From assembly GCA_905187695.1 (NCBI GenBank), contig CAJJIY010000002.1, positions 1-64,000 on the forward strand: a stretch of DNA of 64,000 nt. Direction: 5' to 3'. Of the stretch, positions 51,782 to 60,429 are shown piece by piece. Source of the stretch: an uncultured Eubacteriales bacterium (lineage in GTDB: Bacteria > Bacillota > Clostridia > Oscillospirales > CAG-272). The first letter of the stretch is position 1, and each line of letters begins with the position of its first letter. The notes beneath the pieces are model-generated. The model saw nothing but the letters and a program-made list of their open reading frames with translations. It was not told the DNA's origin and did no database searches. The position numbers and the translations under genes are program-made.

Positions 51782-53518
51782 TCACTTCTTTTCTTTGCTT
51801 TGTCCGGCAGGATCTTCAACATACGCCATTTTCGTCACATCAAACACGCCGCCGGGAAGGATCTTCCATTCCGGAATGACCGGCAGTGCCATAAACGACA
51901 AAGTCATAAAAGGATCCACCCCCGGCGTAACGCCCAATGACTTGGCAAAATCCTTGGCGCACTCCAGGGCTTGTTCGGTATCGACGGCGGACGCTTCGCT
52001 CATCAGTCCCGCAATCGGAAGCGGCAACGAACGGCTTTCTTTCCCGTCGGTCACATAAATGCCGCCACCCATCCGGATCAACTCATTGACCGCCAGGGCA
52101 AGCAGTTCGTCGCTGCTACCCACCGCGATGATATTATGCGAATCGTGCGAAACACTCGTGGCCACCGCACCGGCGCGAAGTCCATACCCGGAAAGATATC
52201 CAAGCCCGATGTGCCCGGTCTTTCCATGGCGCTCCAGCACCGCGATTTTCAGAATATCCCTCTCCGTATCGACCCGGTCGACAAAACCGTGCGCGTGGGT
52301 ATAGAGTTCCCGAGGCATGACGCCGATCAACGGTTTTCGCCCGGCGGCAAAATCCGCAGAAGTCACCGGCTCTCTGTGCATGGAACCGTGAGCGGCCGCA
52401 AGCAATCGGGGAGAAATTTCAGGATTGCGCACACATACGCGCTTCCCTTTTTCAAAGGCAGTCCGTCCGTTTTTAAGAACCCGTGCGACCCCGAACTCTG
52501 AAAGATCTTCAAAAAATACCAGATCGGCGATCCGTCCGCCCGCAATGGCGCCTCTGTCCGAAAGGCCGAAATACTCTGCCGCGTTCCGGCTGGCCACCGT
52601 CAGAGCCAGCGCGGGATCGACCCCCCTTTCGACGCAACGGCGGACAATATGATCCATATGCCCCAGCCGTTCGATGTCACTGGTATGCTTATCGTCAGAG
52701 CAGAAAAGAATCCGGTCACGGTATACATCCGTCAAAAGGGGCAAAAGGCTGTCCAGATTTTTGGCGGCCGTGCCCTCCCGGATCATGATGTACATCCCGG
52801 CACGCAATTTCTCAAGCGCCCCATCCGGATCGGTACATTCATGATCGGAAGAAATGCCCGCCGCCACATAACCGGCAAGCGTCCGGCCGGAAAGACCGGG
52901 TGCGTGCCCGTCCACGCGTTTTCCGTGCGCGTGCGCATCCACGATTTTTTCCACTACGGCGGGGTCGCAGGCCGCCCCAACATAGTCCATCATTTCCGCC
53001 AGGCCCAACACACGCGCATGGCGGTAAAAAGGAGACAGTGCCGCAGCGTCAAGCGAAGCACCGCTCTCATCAAACGGCGTGGCCGGCACACAGGACGGCA
53101 ACATCAGAAAAACATCCAGGCCAATCCCTTTCGTAGCCTCCAGCATATAACGGATACCGTCTTCTCCCATGACATTGGCAATTTCGTGCGGATCGCAGAT
53201 GACGGCGGTCGTACCGTGGGAAAGTGCCGGCCCGGCAAATTCGACCGGCGTCACCAGTGTGCTTTCCAGATGGATATGGGCATCAATCAGGCCGGGAACG
53301 ACAAACTGTCCGGGAGCCGAAAGGACTTCTTTTCCTTCGTATCGGCCGCCAACGCCCGCAATCCGCCCATCGAAAACGGCAATATCGCCCGTTTCAAAGG
53401 AGCGGGTAAATACATTCAGCCACCGGGCATCCCGGATCACAAGATCGGCCGGCGATTCACCCCGCGCCACACGGATCAGTGCAAGTTCTTTTTGAATCTG
53501 ACGCGAACGGTTGACCAT
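51782..53518 (-). CDS. ade: Adenine deaminase
   Basis: A 578-residue amidohydrolase that converts adenine to hypoxanthine and ammonia. The metal-binding motif is DAHIHLES near residue 78, followed by CDPHEIANVMG and, later, FCSDDKHTSDI, all typical of bacterial Ade. The C-terminal domain includes VSHDSHNIIAVG. AAAGGAG precedes the ATG. It sits 31 bp after glyA and, together with the riboswitch-controlled permease, points to purine salvage. Confidence 0.95.
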   Translation of the reverse strand: MVNRSRQIQKELALIRVARGESPADLVIRDARWLNVFTRSFETGDIAVFDGRIAGVGGRYEGKEVLSAPGQFVVPGLIDAHIHLESTLVTPVEFAGPALSHGTTAVICDPHEIANVMGEDGIRYMLEATKGIGLDVFLMLPSCVPATPFDESGASLDAAALSPFYRHARVLGLAEMMDYVGAACDPAVVEKIVDAHAHGKRVDGHAPGLSGRTLAGYVAAGISSDHECTDPDGALEKLRAGMYIMIREGTAAKNLDSLLPLLTDVYRDRILFCSDDKHTSDIERLGHMDHIVRRCVERGVDPALALTVASRNAAEYFGLSDRGAIAGGRIADLVFFEDLSEFGVARVLKNGRTAFEKGKRVCVRNPEISPRLLAAAHGSMHREPVTSADFAAGRKPLIGVMPRELYTHAHGFVDRVDTERDILKIAVLERHGKTGHIGLGYLSGYGLRAGAVATSVSHDSHNIIAVGSSDELLALAVNELIRMGGGIYVTDGKESRSLPLPIAGLMSEASAVDTEQALECAKDFAKSLGVTPGVDPFMTLSFMALPVIPEWKILPGGVFDVTKMAYVEDPAGQSKEKK

Positions 53519-53549
53519 ATCCCTGCTCCTTTCTGAAATAAAACCGCTT

Positions 53550-54791
53550 TTAATCGTTATAAATCGGGAATTTTTCGCACAGTTCCATTACTTCCGCACG
53601 CACACGCGCGCAGTTCCCTTCAAAATCCTTTGCAATATCTCCCATGAAAGCGGCAATCCGCTTCATTTCGGGAATCCCGAACCCGCGCGTTGTCACGGCC
53701 GGCGTGCCCACACGGATACCGCTGGTGACAAAAGGCTTTTCCGGATCGTTGGGAATGGCGTTTTTGTTGACTGTAATGTGTACTTCATCCAGCCGTTTTT
53801 CCATCTCTTTTCCGGTAATCTTAAACGGCCGCAGGTCAATAAGCATCAGGTGATTATCCGTACCGCCCGACACAATGCGGAAACCTATCGTGGAAAGTTC
53901 CGCGCACAGGGTCTTGGCGTTTTCCACCACATGGCGCTGATACTCGGCAAATTCCGGCGTGAGCGCCTCGCCCAGCGCCACAGCTTTGGCGGCAATGATA
54001 TGCATGAGCGGACCGCCCTGCGTGCCGGGAAAAACAGCCTTGTCAATCTTGGCGGCCAGCTCTTCGCGGCAAAGGATCATACCGCCGCGCGGACCGCGCA
54101 GAGTCTTATGCGTAGTGGTGGTCACCACATCGGCGTAAGGTACAGGACTGGGATGCAATCCGGCCGCAACAAGGCCCGCAATGTGCGCCATATCCACCAT
54201 ATAATAAGCGCCGACTTCCTTTGCGATTTCACCGATTTTTTTGAAATCGATCGTTCTGGAATAAGCGCTCGCCCCCGCGATAATCATCTTGGGATGGCAG
54301 GAGAGCGCCACACGGCGGATCTCGTCATAGTCAAGCATTTCGGTCTCATCCGAAACGCTGTAAGGAACCACATGAAAATATTTTCCCGAAATATTGACGG
54401 GAGAGCCATGCGAAAGATGCCCGCCATGCGCCAGCGAAAGGCCCATGACCGTATCTCCCGGCTCAAGAAGTGCAAAAAACACCGCCAGATTGGCAGAGGC
54501 ACCGCAGTGCGGCTGTACATTGGCATGCTGTGCGCCGAAAAGCTTTTTGGCACGCTCCCGCGCGATATTCTCCACAATGTCCACATACTGGCAACCGCCG
54601 TAATAACGCTTGCCGGGAAAGCCCTCGGCATATTTATTCGTAAGAGGGGTACCGGCGGCCATCAGCACAGCTTTTGAAACAATGTTTTCGGAAGCGATCA
54701 GTTCGATATTCTGACGCTGGCGGGAAAGTTCAAGGTTGCAGGCGTCAGCCACTTCCCTGTCGTAATTGGCGAGTTCCTCAAAAAAATTCAT
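53550..54791 (-). CDS. glyA: Serine hydroxymethyltransferase
   Basis: A 413-residue PLP enzyme interconverting serine and glycine with tetrahydrofolate. The motifs are [20 protein letters not shown] (here [12 protein letters not shown]), [11 protein letters not shown], the PLP Lys in [14 protein letters not shown], and [14 protein letters not shown]. The length is standard. The ATG at 54791 follows AAAGGAG; the upstream eleven codons are excluded. It has its own promoter and leads an operon with ade and the phosphatase gene. Confidence 0.97.
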   Translation of the reverse strand: MNFFEELANYDREVADACNLELSRQRQNIELIASENIVSKAVLMAAGTPLTNKYAEGFPGKRYYGGCQYVDIVENIARERAKKLFGAQHANVQPHCGASANLAVFFALLEPGDTVMGLSLAHGGHLSHGSPVNISGKYFHVVPYSVSDETEMLDYDEIRRVALSCHPKMIIAGASAYSRTIDFKKIGEIAKEVGAYYMVDMAHIAGLVAAGLHPSPVPYADVVTTTTHKTLRGPRGGMILCREELAAKIDKAVFPGTQGGPLMHIIAAKAVALGEALTPEFAEYQRHVVENAKTLCAELSTIGFRIVSGGTDNHLMLIDLRPFKITGKEMEKRLDEVHITVNKNAIPNDPEKPFVTSGIRVGTPAVTTRGFGIPEMKRIAAFMGDIAKDFEGNCARVRAEVMELCEKFPIYND

Positions 54792-54838
54792 GCTTTCTCC
54801 TTTCGGCGGGTGCGACAGACGCACAGATAATTTTTATT

Positions 54839-54868
54839 ATTCTAACACAGCGTCCCTCTTCTTGTCAA
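54839..54868 (-). promoter_or_regulatory. Sigma-A promoter of glyA
   Basis: On the minus strand TTGACA (54868-54863), an 18-bp spacer and TAGAAT (54844-54839). Confidence 0.7.
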
Positions 54869-54891
54869 GAAAAAGGGGCAAAAAGGGATAT

Positions 54892-54925
54892 AAAAAGCGC
54901 AAGCCACGGCTTGGTGCCGTGGCTT
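54892..54925 (-). terminator. Terminator of the purine permease gene
   Basis: On the minus strand AAGCCACGGC (54925-54916) pairs with GCCGTGGCTT (54910-54901), followed by GCGCTTTTTA. Confidence 0.82.
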
Positions 54926-54941
54926 GCTTTGTGCGTTATTC

Positions 54942-56360
54942 TTACATGGAAACCAGGAAGAAGCGCAGGAGGAAGAGCACGGCGATTACAGTGACCGGAA
55001 TCTCTTTCTTGCTGTACTTGCCGGTGACCAGCGTGATCACCACGTGGGCAAAGCAACCGATGGCGATACCGTTGGAAATCGAGTAGGTAAGGGGCATCAT
55101 GATGAGCGCCAGGAACGCAGGAACGGCCTCGGCAATGTCATCCATGTTGACCTTGGCAAAGTTTCTGAGCATCAGCACGCCGACATAGATGAGGGCGGGA
55201 GCCGTTGCGCAAGCGGGGATGATCAGAGCAAGAGGCGTCAGGAACAGGCACAGGAGGAAGCAGAAGGCAGTAACCACAGAGGCAAGGCCCGTGCGTCCGC
55301 CGGCACCGACGCCGGCCGCGGATTCCACAAAAGTGGTGCAGGTGGAAGTGCCCAGCACACCACCGGTCACGGTTGCAACTGAGTCTGCCACCATGCACTG
55401 ATTCATATTGATCGGGTCGCCGTTCTCATCCATCATGTTGGCCTGAGAAGCCGTGCCGTACAGTGTGCCGATGGTATCGAACATATCTACCAGGCAGAAA
55501 GTCAGCGTCAGCACAATGGCATTCAGGACAGCAGAGAATCCACCTTCAAAAATGGTAAAGCCCTTGAACGCGCCGAAGATACCGATCTTGCCGAAGTCCT
55601 TGAAGGACTGGCCGATCGAGCTCATATCAAATTCGGGAGCGGTCCAGGTGGTGAGATAGTAAAGAACCGAAACGCCGAGAATGGTGAGAATCACATTGCC
55701 CTTGACATTCTTCTTACCGAGGATAGCCATGGCAAGCAGACCCAGCAGTGCCAGCACGACGGGAGCGATGGCTCTCCAGCCTTCCATGAAGGTCTTGCCG
55801 GTGATTGCACCGTGGAAATCAAAGAACTGGACAAAGGTGTACTGGTTGGCCTGAATGATGCCGACGTTCTTGAAACCGATGAAGGCAATGAAGAGGCCGA
55901 TACCGGCGGGAATCGCTTTTTTGAGGTTTTCGGGCAGTGCCTTGGCAAGCAGTCCGCGCACACCGGTGGCGGAAAGGATCAGGAACAGGATGCCTTCCAG
56001 AAGGATGATGGTCAGACCTTCACGATAGCCCTGAATCACATCACCGCCGGAAAGAGCGGGCAGAATGAAAGAAACGAAGAAGAAGGAGTTCAGTCCCATG
56101 CCGCAGGCCTGTGCAAAGGGCATCTTGGCGTACAGCGCGCAAAGCAGCGTGCCGACCACAGCCACAAGGATCGAAGCAACATACACCGCGTTCCAGATGG
56201 TTCCGAAATCAGGCCCTTGCATAAAGCCGGTGACCTGATTGGGGTTTGTCACGATGATGTAAGCCATGGCAAAGAAGGTGGTCAGACCCGCCATGATCTC
56301 GGTCCGGATGTTTGAACCGCGCTCGGTGATTTTGAAAAACTTGTCCAGTTTCTGGTTCAT
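54942..56360 (-). CDS. AzgA-type NCS2 purine permease
   Basis: A 472-residue transporter with about 12-14 hydrophobic segments. It belongs to the AzgA/PbuG group: the N-terminus has TEIMAGLTTFFAMAYIIVTNP and later motifs include CLVDMFDTIGTLYG and GTSTCTTFVESAAGVG. It likely imports hypoxanthine, guanine or adenine with protons. The ATG at 56360 follows AAAGGGG; the long in-frame extension upstream runs through the riboswitch and is rejected. A guanine-class riboswitch and terminator in the leader should shut it off when purines are abundant. Confidence 0.94.
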   Translation of the reverse strand: MNQKLDKFFKITERGSNIRTEIMAGLTTFFAMAYIIVTNPNQVTGFMQGPDFGTIWNAVYVASILVAVVGTLLCALYAKMPFAQACGMGLNSFFFVSFILPALSGGDVIQGYREGLTIILLEGILFLILSATGVRGLLAKALPENLKKAIPAGIGLFIAFIGFKNVGIIQANQYTFVQFFDFHGAITGKTFMEGWRAIAPVVLALLGLLAMAILGKKNVKGNVILTILGVSVLYYLTTWTAPEFDMSSIGQSFKDFGKIGIFGAFKGFTIFEGGFSAVLNAIVLTLTFCLVDMFDTIGTLYGTASQANMMDENGDPINMNQCMVADSVATVTGGVLGTSTCTTFVESAAGVGAGGRTGLASVVTAFCFLLCLFLTPLALIIPACATAPALIYVGVLMLRNFAKVNMDDIAEAVPAFLALIMMPLTYSISNGIAIGCFAHVVITLVTGKYSKKEIPVTVIAVLFLLRFFLVSM

Positions 56361-56392
56361 AAGTTTTTCCCCTTTCAAAAAGTTTGTTTTTG

Positions 56393-56421
56393 AAAAACAA
56401 AAGCCCGACATCTGCCGAGCT
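56393..56421 (-). terminator. Riboswitch expression-platform terminator
   Basis: On the minus strand AGCTCGGC (56421-56414) pairs with GTCGGGCT (56409-56402) using two wobbles, followed by TTTGTTTTT. It lies between the guanine aptamer and the permease ATG. Confidence 0.7.
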
Positions 56422-56470
56422 TCCCGCCAAAACCGAAGAAAGCGCCGCACACTGCCGGCGCTGACCGGAT

Positions 56471-56532
56471 CGGTAGTCGGGCGGAAGGCCGCCCGGTAGA
56501 AACTCCGGGCCCTTTTCGCCCGCATTATACCG
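56471..56532 (-). promoter_or_regulatory. Purine (guanine-class) riboswitch aptamer
   Basis: The minus strand shows the conserved core in order: P1 CGGTA, TATAAT, a P2 arm pair (GGGC ... GCCC), GTTTCTACC, the P3 arms GGGCGG/CCGCCC, then GACTA and P1' TACCG. The base that reads the ligand is C (GACTA, not GATTA), so it should bind guanine, hypoxanthine or xanthine, not adenine. Confidence 0.88.
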
Positions 56533-56554
56533 AAACATTTGTTTTTCATGACCG

Positions 56555-56583
56555 ATTATAACATATGTTCAGACAAAATTCAA
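56555..56583 (-). promoter_or_regulatory. Sigma-A promoter of the riboswitch-permease transcript
   Basis: On the minus strand TTGAAT (56583-56578), a 17-bp spacer and TATAAT (56560-56555). Confidence 0.7.
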
Positions 56584-56639
56584 GAGAAAAACAAAAAATT
56601 TTCAAAAAAAGATCACTTCTCCGATTCGACCAAAAATGA

Positions 56640-56668
56640 TTGACAACGCCGCGTTTTTATGTTAAAAT
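56640..56668 (+). promoter_or_regulatory. Sigma-A promoter of mntP
   Basis: TTGACA (56640-56645), a 17-bp spacer and TAAAAT (56663-56668), 37 bp before the mntP ATG. The leader is too short for the yybP-ykoY manganese riboswitch. Confidence 0.75.
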
Positions 56669-56705
56669 GTACAATACATTTTCATGGACGCAAGAGGAGA
56701 ATATC

Positions 56706-57296
56706 ATGCTTTCTTTTGTTCTGACCAACCTGTTGCTGGGTGTCGGGCTTGCTATGGACGCCTTCTCGGTCTCACTGGCCAACGGCCTTGCCGAACCGAA
56801 AATGTCCGTCCCCCGCATGGCAGGAATTGCCGGTATTTATGCCTTTTTTCAGGCTCTGATGCCGATGACCGGCTGGTTCTGCGTCCACGGGGCTCTTTCT
56901 TATTTCACGATATTTTCACGCTTTATTCCCTATATTGCGTTGGCGCTCCTGCTTTATATCGGCGGAAAAATGCTGATTGAGGGCATCCGGAACAAAGAAA
57001 AGAGCGAAGAAGAAAAGATTACGGTGCAGTTTCCCTTTACCGCCCTGCTCCTTCAGGGCGTGGCAACCTCGATCGACGCGCTTTCGGTCGGCTTTACCAT
57101 TGCCGAATACGGTGTGTGGGAGGCGCTGCTGGCCGCCGGCATCATTGCGTCCGCCACCTACCTTATCTGCTCTGTCGGTCTCTACCTTGGAAAGCGATTC
57201 GGCACGCGGTTGGCCGGAAAAGCCACCGTTTTCGGCGGATTGGTGCTGATTTCCATTGGGATTGAAATTTTTGTCAAAGGCGTATTCTTCGCCTGA
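56706..57296 (+). CDS. mntP: Manganese efflux pump MntP family protein
   Basis: A 196-residue inner-membrane protein with six hydrophobic helices. The two internal repeats have conserved acidic sites AMDAFSVSLANG near residue 16 and SIDALSVG near 121, as in MntP. It should export Mn2+. The ATG at 56706 follows AGAGGAGA; the in-frame ATG at 56640 lies at the promoter. It is flanked by its own promoter and terminator. Confidence 0.93.
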   Translation: MLSFVLTNLLLGVGLAMDAFSVSLANGLAEPKMSVPRMAGIAGIYAFFQALMPMTGWFCVHGALSYFTIFSRFIPYIALALLLYIGGKMLIEGIRNKEKSEEEKITVQFPFTALLLQGVATSIDALSVGFTIAEYGVWEALLAAGIIASATYLICSVGLYLGKRFGTRLAGKATVFGGLVLISIGIEIFVKGVFFA

Positions 57297-57332
57297 AAAA
57301 AGGAGCAGGTTCATTTCCCTGCTCCCTTTTTT
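57296..57332. terminator. Bidirectional terminator after mntP
   Basis: GGAGCAG (57302-57308) pairs with CTGCTCC (57319-57325), with A and T runs on either side, serving mntP and the 69-aa gene. Confidence 0.82.
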
Positions 57333-57540
57333 ACAGATAAATCTCAATGCTTTGAAGCGACTCCACCCGGTCCAGTCTGGCCACCCGGCGGCCGCGTTCA
57401 TCGGTATAGCTGATCCGGATCCATTCGCTGTCCACCGCGTCCACATCACACAGAATGTCGGCGCTCCCGGTCAGATATTCCTCGTTTTCATCCCGGATCC
57501 GGCAATGAAGGCCCGGCAGATTTTTCAATACCTCAGACAT
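57331..57540 (-). CDS. Small conserved hypothetical protein
   Basis: A 69-residue acidic protein with an alternating strand pattern (CDVDAVDSEWIRISYTDERG) that suggests a small beta-barrel or sheet. There is no signal peptide and no membrane segment. GGGGGAAAG precedes the ATG. It lies downstream of the divIC-like gene on the same strand but after that gene's terminator, so it is probably separate. No family is recognised. Confidence 0.6.
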   Translation of the reverse strand: MSEVLKNLPGLHCRIRDENEEYLTGSADILCDVDAVDSEWIRISYTDERGRRVARLDRVESLQSIEIYL

Positions 57541-57601
57541 TTTTCTTTCCCCCTTTTTTGGTTTCTGTTTTCATTTTGCACCGGAAAGGGGATTTTATAC
57601 A

Positions 57602-57630
57602 AAAGAGCCGGATTTCTCCGGCTCTTTTTT
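57602..57630 (-). terminator. Terminator of the yabP-yabQ-divIC operon
   Basis: AAAGAGCCGGA and TCCGGCTCTTT arms around a TTT loop, with T runs on both strands. It overlaps the stop region of the divIC-like gene. Confidence 0.8.
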
Positions 57631-57844
57631 ACGGCATCGGCGATTCGCTCTTCTCCTGTTGCCGCTGTTGTTCTTCAATTTTGGCTTTTTCCTTTTCCAA
57701 TTCCGCCGCTTCCCTGTTCCGGCGGCGAAACTCGGCCAGCCGGTTGACGGTGAGCACGATGGCCACGCAGAAAATGATTAAAATGAGCGCCCGGATGATG
57801 AAGGAAAGAATCCTTGTTTTGTTTTCCCCTTCGTTTCTTTTCAT
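57629..57844 (-). CDS. Short DivIC/FtsB-like septum protein
   Basis: A 71-residue protein with one membrane helix (~residues 12-34) followed by a Glu/Lys/Gln/Arg-rich coiled coil (RRRNREAAELEKEKAKIEEQ). The layout and its place after yabP-yabQ match divIC in the Bacillus/Clostridia cluster. It is shorter than typical DivIC (~100-125 aa), lacking the C-terminal beta domain. GAGGAA precedes the ATG. It overlaps the tail of yabQ by ~170 bp in another frame. The role is inferred from synteny. Confidence 0.65.
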   Translation of the reverse strand: MKRNEGENKTRILSFIIRALILIIFCVAIVLTVNRLAEFRRRNREAAELEKEKAKIEEQQRQQEKSESPMP

Positions 57845-58472
57845 GTTTCCGATTCCTCTTTTCTTTTATGGAAAGCACCCTGTAGCCGGGAATTTCGCCT
57901 CTCTTTGCCGCCGTAATCTGAGCCTTGCAAAGAGTTTCCGACCGTTTTTCTTTTCTTTTTTCACGCCGCGCTTTTGTCATGCGGGCAAGCGGCGCAAAAA
58001 TCTTCTTTTGGATCAGGCGGACGGGGGCAACTAAAAAGAACAGCAAATATTGCCCGCCGGCCGACAGCAAATAGGACAGCCATGCGCAAAACAGCGAGGA
58101 AACCCGCCCCGTCACCCTGCGCGTCAGCAAAAAGCCGAAAAACAGCAGCAACGGCACCTCCGGCCGGAACTGACCGCAAAAACGCACATACAGGATCGCC
58201 TGGCAAAAGACCGCAAAGAAAAGGGCGCAAAGAAAGTCGCCCGCAAAAATCACGGTCTGCCGCCAAAGATTGCCTCTTTCGCGCGGCAAAGGCGTGGCAT
58301 GGCGAAGAAACGGCAAGGGACGCTCATAGACCGGCCTCATTTCCGCCAGAACCCGATGCGCACCGAGCAGTACGCCGATGACCCGCAGGAAAAAAAGGCA
58401 GAATGCGTAAAAGACACCCGCCGAAAAAGACAGAAGAAAACTTGCAAACTGGTCTGCCGGATAAATTTCCAT
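57675..58472 (-). CDS. yabQ: Spore cortex biosynthesis protein YabQ
   Basis: A 265-residue frame; the conserved YabQ portion is the first ~170 residues, with four to five hydrophobic helices and the N-terminal SFSAGVFYAFCLFFLRV pattern. A basic linker (RREKRKEKRSETL) follows. The last ~55 residues overlap the next gene out of frame and look like read-on coding, so the functional protein may be shorter. The ATG overlaps the yabP stop by one base (TGATG). YabQ localises to the forespore membrane and is needed for cortex formation. Confidence 0.85.
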   Translation of the reverse strand: MEIYPADQFASFLLSFSAGVFYAFCLFFLRVIGVLLGAHRVLAEMRPVYERPLPFLRHATPLPRERGNLWRQTVIFAGDFLCALFFAVFCQAILYVRFCGQFRPEVPLLLFFGFLLTRRVTGRVSSLFCAWLSYLLSAGGQYLLFFLVAPVRLIQKKIFAPLARMTKARREKRKEKRSETLCKAQITAAKRGEIPGYRVLSIKEKRNRKHEKKRRGKQNKDSFLHHPGAHFNHFLRGHRAHRQPAGRVSPPEQGSGGIGKGKSQN

Positions 58473-58753
58473 CAGCCAAACAGCCGCCGTTTTCCGCGCC
58501 GGACGGGAGACTCATCGCTGTAAAAGACGCCGTTCAGTTGCCCGGTGACCGTAACCAGACCGCGCTCAATATCCAGCGTTGTCACGGAAAGTCCCTCTCC
58601 CTCCAGGGTCATGCGCCCGCATTCGGTCACAAGAGACACCATTGTGTCGTCAAAGCTTTCCATCGCCGTGACGCCGGTGATTTCGGTTTCCTTTCGCGCC
58701 GCGCACCGCAGCGCATGATGACAGCCCACATTGTTTTTTCCTTCGTCCGCCAT
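58472..58753 (-). CDS. yabP: Sporulation protein YabP
   Basis: A 93-residue cytoplasmic protein of the YabP/YqfC family. The core 'ITGVTAMESFDD', 'TECGRMTLEGEGL' and 'DIERGLVTVTGQLNGVFY' segments are the family pattern. It is needed for spore cortex assembly together with YabQ. GGAGGGGCAATT precedes the ATG. Gene order with yabQ and rqcP is the conserved one. Confidence 0.93.
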   Translation of the reverse strand: MADEGKNNVGCHHALRCAARKETEITGVTAMESFDDTMVSLVTECGRMTLEGEGLSVTTLDIERGLVTVTGQLNGVFYSDESPVRRGKRRLFG

Positions 58754-58853
58754 AATTGCCCCTCCTTTTCGGATTCAAGGCATTATATGCAAAGCTCAAA
58801 AACGATATGCAACATCCGTGCCAAAGTTTTGCCCGGGCCTTTCGCATTCAGGC

Positions 58854-59111
58854 TCAGTTTGACGAACCGCCATCAATGACCTCGTAAAGTTCTTCCACGC
58901 CGGTCTTTCCCACGGTCTCCCGCACGGCCCGCACCCGTATCTTCAGTGTGCGGGCACCGAAACGGACCTCGATTATGTCATTTTCTTTCACATCATAGGA
59001 GGCCTTTGCCGGACGGCCGTTGACCGTGACATGGTCGGCGTCGCATGCATCGTTGGCCACTGTGCGCCGTTTGATAATCCGCGTCACCTTCAGATATTTA
59101 TCCAGTCTCAT
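58854..59111 (-). CDS. rqcP: S4-domain RNA-binding protein RqcP (YabO/HslR type)
   Basis: An 85-residue S4 domain protein: MRLDKYLKVTRIIKRRTVAN is the S4 helix motif and VTVNGRPAKASYDVKEND the turn. It acts in ribosome-associated quality control, helping RqcH add Ala tails on stalled 50S complexes. GGAGGAAAT precedes the ATG. It lies after hup with a terminator between, and before yabP. Confidence 0.93.
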   Translation of the reverse strand: MRLDKYLKVTRIIKRRTVANDACDADHVTVNGRPAKASYDVKENDIIEVRFGARTLKIRVRAVRETVGKTGVEELYEVIDGGSSN

Positions 59112-59122
59112 ATTTCCTCCGG

Positions 59123-59153
59123 AAAAAGGACGGCGGAGGCCGAAGCCCCCGCC
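59123..59153 (-). terminator. Terminator of hup with UUCG loop
   Basis: On the minus strand GGCGGGGGC and GCCTCCGCC arms around TTCG are followed by GTCCTTTTT. It ends hup close before rqcP. Confidence 0.82.
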
Positions 59154-59168
59154 GGTTAAAACTATTTC

Positions 59169-59441
59169 TTACTGAATCGCGTCCTTGAGCGATTTTCCGG
59201 CCGCAAACGAGGGAGCCTTGCCGGCAGCAATCTCGATCTTTTCACCGGTCTTGGGGTTGACACCGGTGCGGGCAGCTCTTTCCTTTACGGCAAAAGTGCC
59301 AAAGCCGACCAGCTGGATCTTGTCACCGGCTTTGAGAGCCTCGGTGATTGCCTCGATCGTTGCGTTGAGAGCCAGTTCGGCCTCTTTCTTGGAAAGTTCG
59401 CTCTTGGCCGCAATAGCGTTTACCAGTTCTGTCTTGTTCAT
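59169..59441 (-). CDS. hup: HU family DNA-binding protein
   Basis: A 90-residue histone-like protein: [20 protein letters not shown] at the N-terminus, [18 protein letters not shown] with the DNA-intercalating Pro arm, and GKSLKDAIQ at the end. It bends and compacts DNA. The ribosome site is AAAGGAT. It is a small gene inserted between mazG and rqcP in the conserved cluster. Confidence 0.97.
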   Translation of the reverse strand: MNKTELVNAIAAKSELSKKEAELALNATIEAITEALKAGDKIQLVGFGTFAVKERAARTGVNPKTGEKIEIAAGKAPSFAAGKSLKDAIQ

Positions 59442-59530
59442 GATGTTCGCATCCTTTCTTTTATTTCAGCATATTTTGATGACGGATATGGTGCATCACA
59501 ATTTTATTTTACCATATTTTTTACAAAAAA

Positions 59531-60373
59531 TCAATAGGATGATTCGGAAAAATCGGCATTTTTCTTGCTTTTTTCGATTTTTTTGGCCTCTTCCCAGATG
59601 AAATCCAACTCCTCCGGCGAGCACAGTGCCATTTCCTTCCTTTTTTTCAGACAAATCCCTTCCAGGATTGAGAAACGCCGGATATATTTGTCTGTTGCCC
59701 GCGTCAATGCCTCCTCGGGATCAACCGAAGCTTTGCGTGCCAGATTGGCGGCGGCAAAAAGCAGATCCCCCACTTCTTCCTCCACGGCGCCGGCGTCTTT
59801 TCCGGCAATCGCTTCGGCGGCTTCTCCGGTCTCTTCCCGGACCTTCAGAAGCGCACTGTCCGTGTCCGGAAAATCCAGCACGCCGGATTTCTTGCCGACT
59901 TTGGCCGCGCGCATGAGCGCCGGCAGTTGACGGGGCACCGCCATCAGTTTATCGGTCACCGTGTCGCGGTGCTTTTCTTCATTTTTAATAGCTTCCCAGT
60001 TTTCAAGAACCCGGTCGCTATTCTCGGCCCGGACCTCGCCAAATACATGGGGATGACGATGAATGAGTTTCCGGCAGATATCCCCGGCCACATCATCAAA
60101 AGTAAAGTGCCCGGCTTCCGCTTCCATTTCCGCATGGAACACCACCTGCAAAAGCAGATCTCCCAATTCTTCGCGCAAAAGTTTCAGGTCCTTTTTATCA
60201 ATTGCCTCGATCACCTCATAGGTCTCCTCAATGAGGTTTTTACGAATGGATTCATGGGTCTGTTCCCTGTCCCAGGGGCAACCGCCGGGACGCCGGAGAA
60301 GCGTCACGATCCGCACCAGATCCATTACATCATACTTTTCTTTTTCAAGAAGTTCTTTTGCTTCCTTTTCCAT
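59531..60373 (-). CDS. mazG: Nucleoside triphosphate pyrophosphohydrolase MazG
   Basis: A 280-residue enzyme that hydrolyses NTPs/dNTPs to NMP plus PPi, limiting damaged nucleotides. Two MazG domains are visible; the first has LRRPGGCPWDREQTHESIR and EETYEVIEAI, the second VREETGEAAEAI and EEEVGDLLFAA, each with the EExxE...ExxD metal motif. It lacks the extra N-terminal methylase domain of B. subtilis YabN. GGAGGT precedes the ATG. It follows spoVB by 56 bp. Confidence 0.95.
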   Translation of the reverse strand: MEKEAKELLEKEKYDVMDLVRIVTLLRRPGGCPWDREQTHESIRKNLIEETYEVIEAIDKKDLKLLREELGDLLLQVVFHAEMEAEAGHFTFDDVAGDICRKLIHRHPHVFGEVRAENSDRVLENWEAIKNEEKHRDTVTDKLMAVPRQLPALMRAAKVGKKSGVLDFPDTDSALLKVREETGEAAEAIAGKDAGAVEEEVGDLLFAAANLARKASVDPEEALTRATDKYIRRFSILEGICLKKRKEMALCSPEELDFIWEEAKKIEKSKKNADFSESSY

Positions 60374-60429
60374 AATTGACCTCCGTCCGGATTTTTACTT
60401 CTTAATGATACCGCAAACAGGCGTGAAAG

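Noticed and set aside
56584..56705. yybP-ykoY manganese riboswitch before mntP
   Set aside because: The promoter lies only 37 bp before the ATG, leaving no room for the aptamer.
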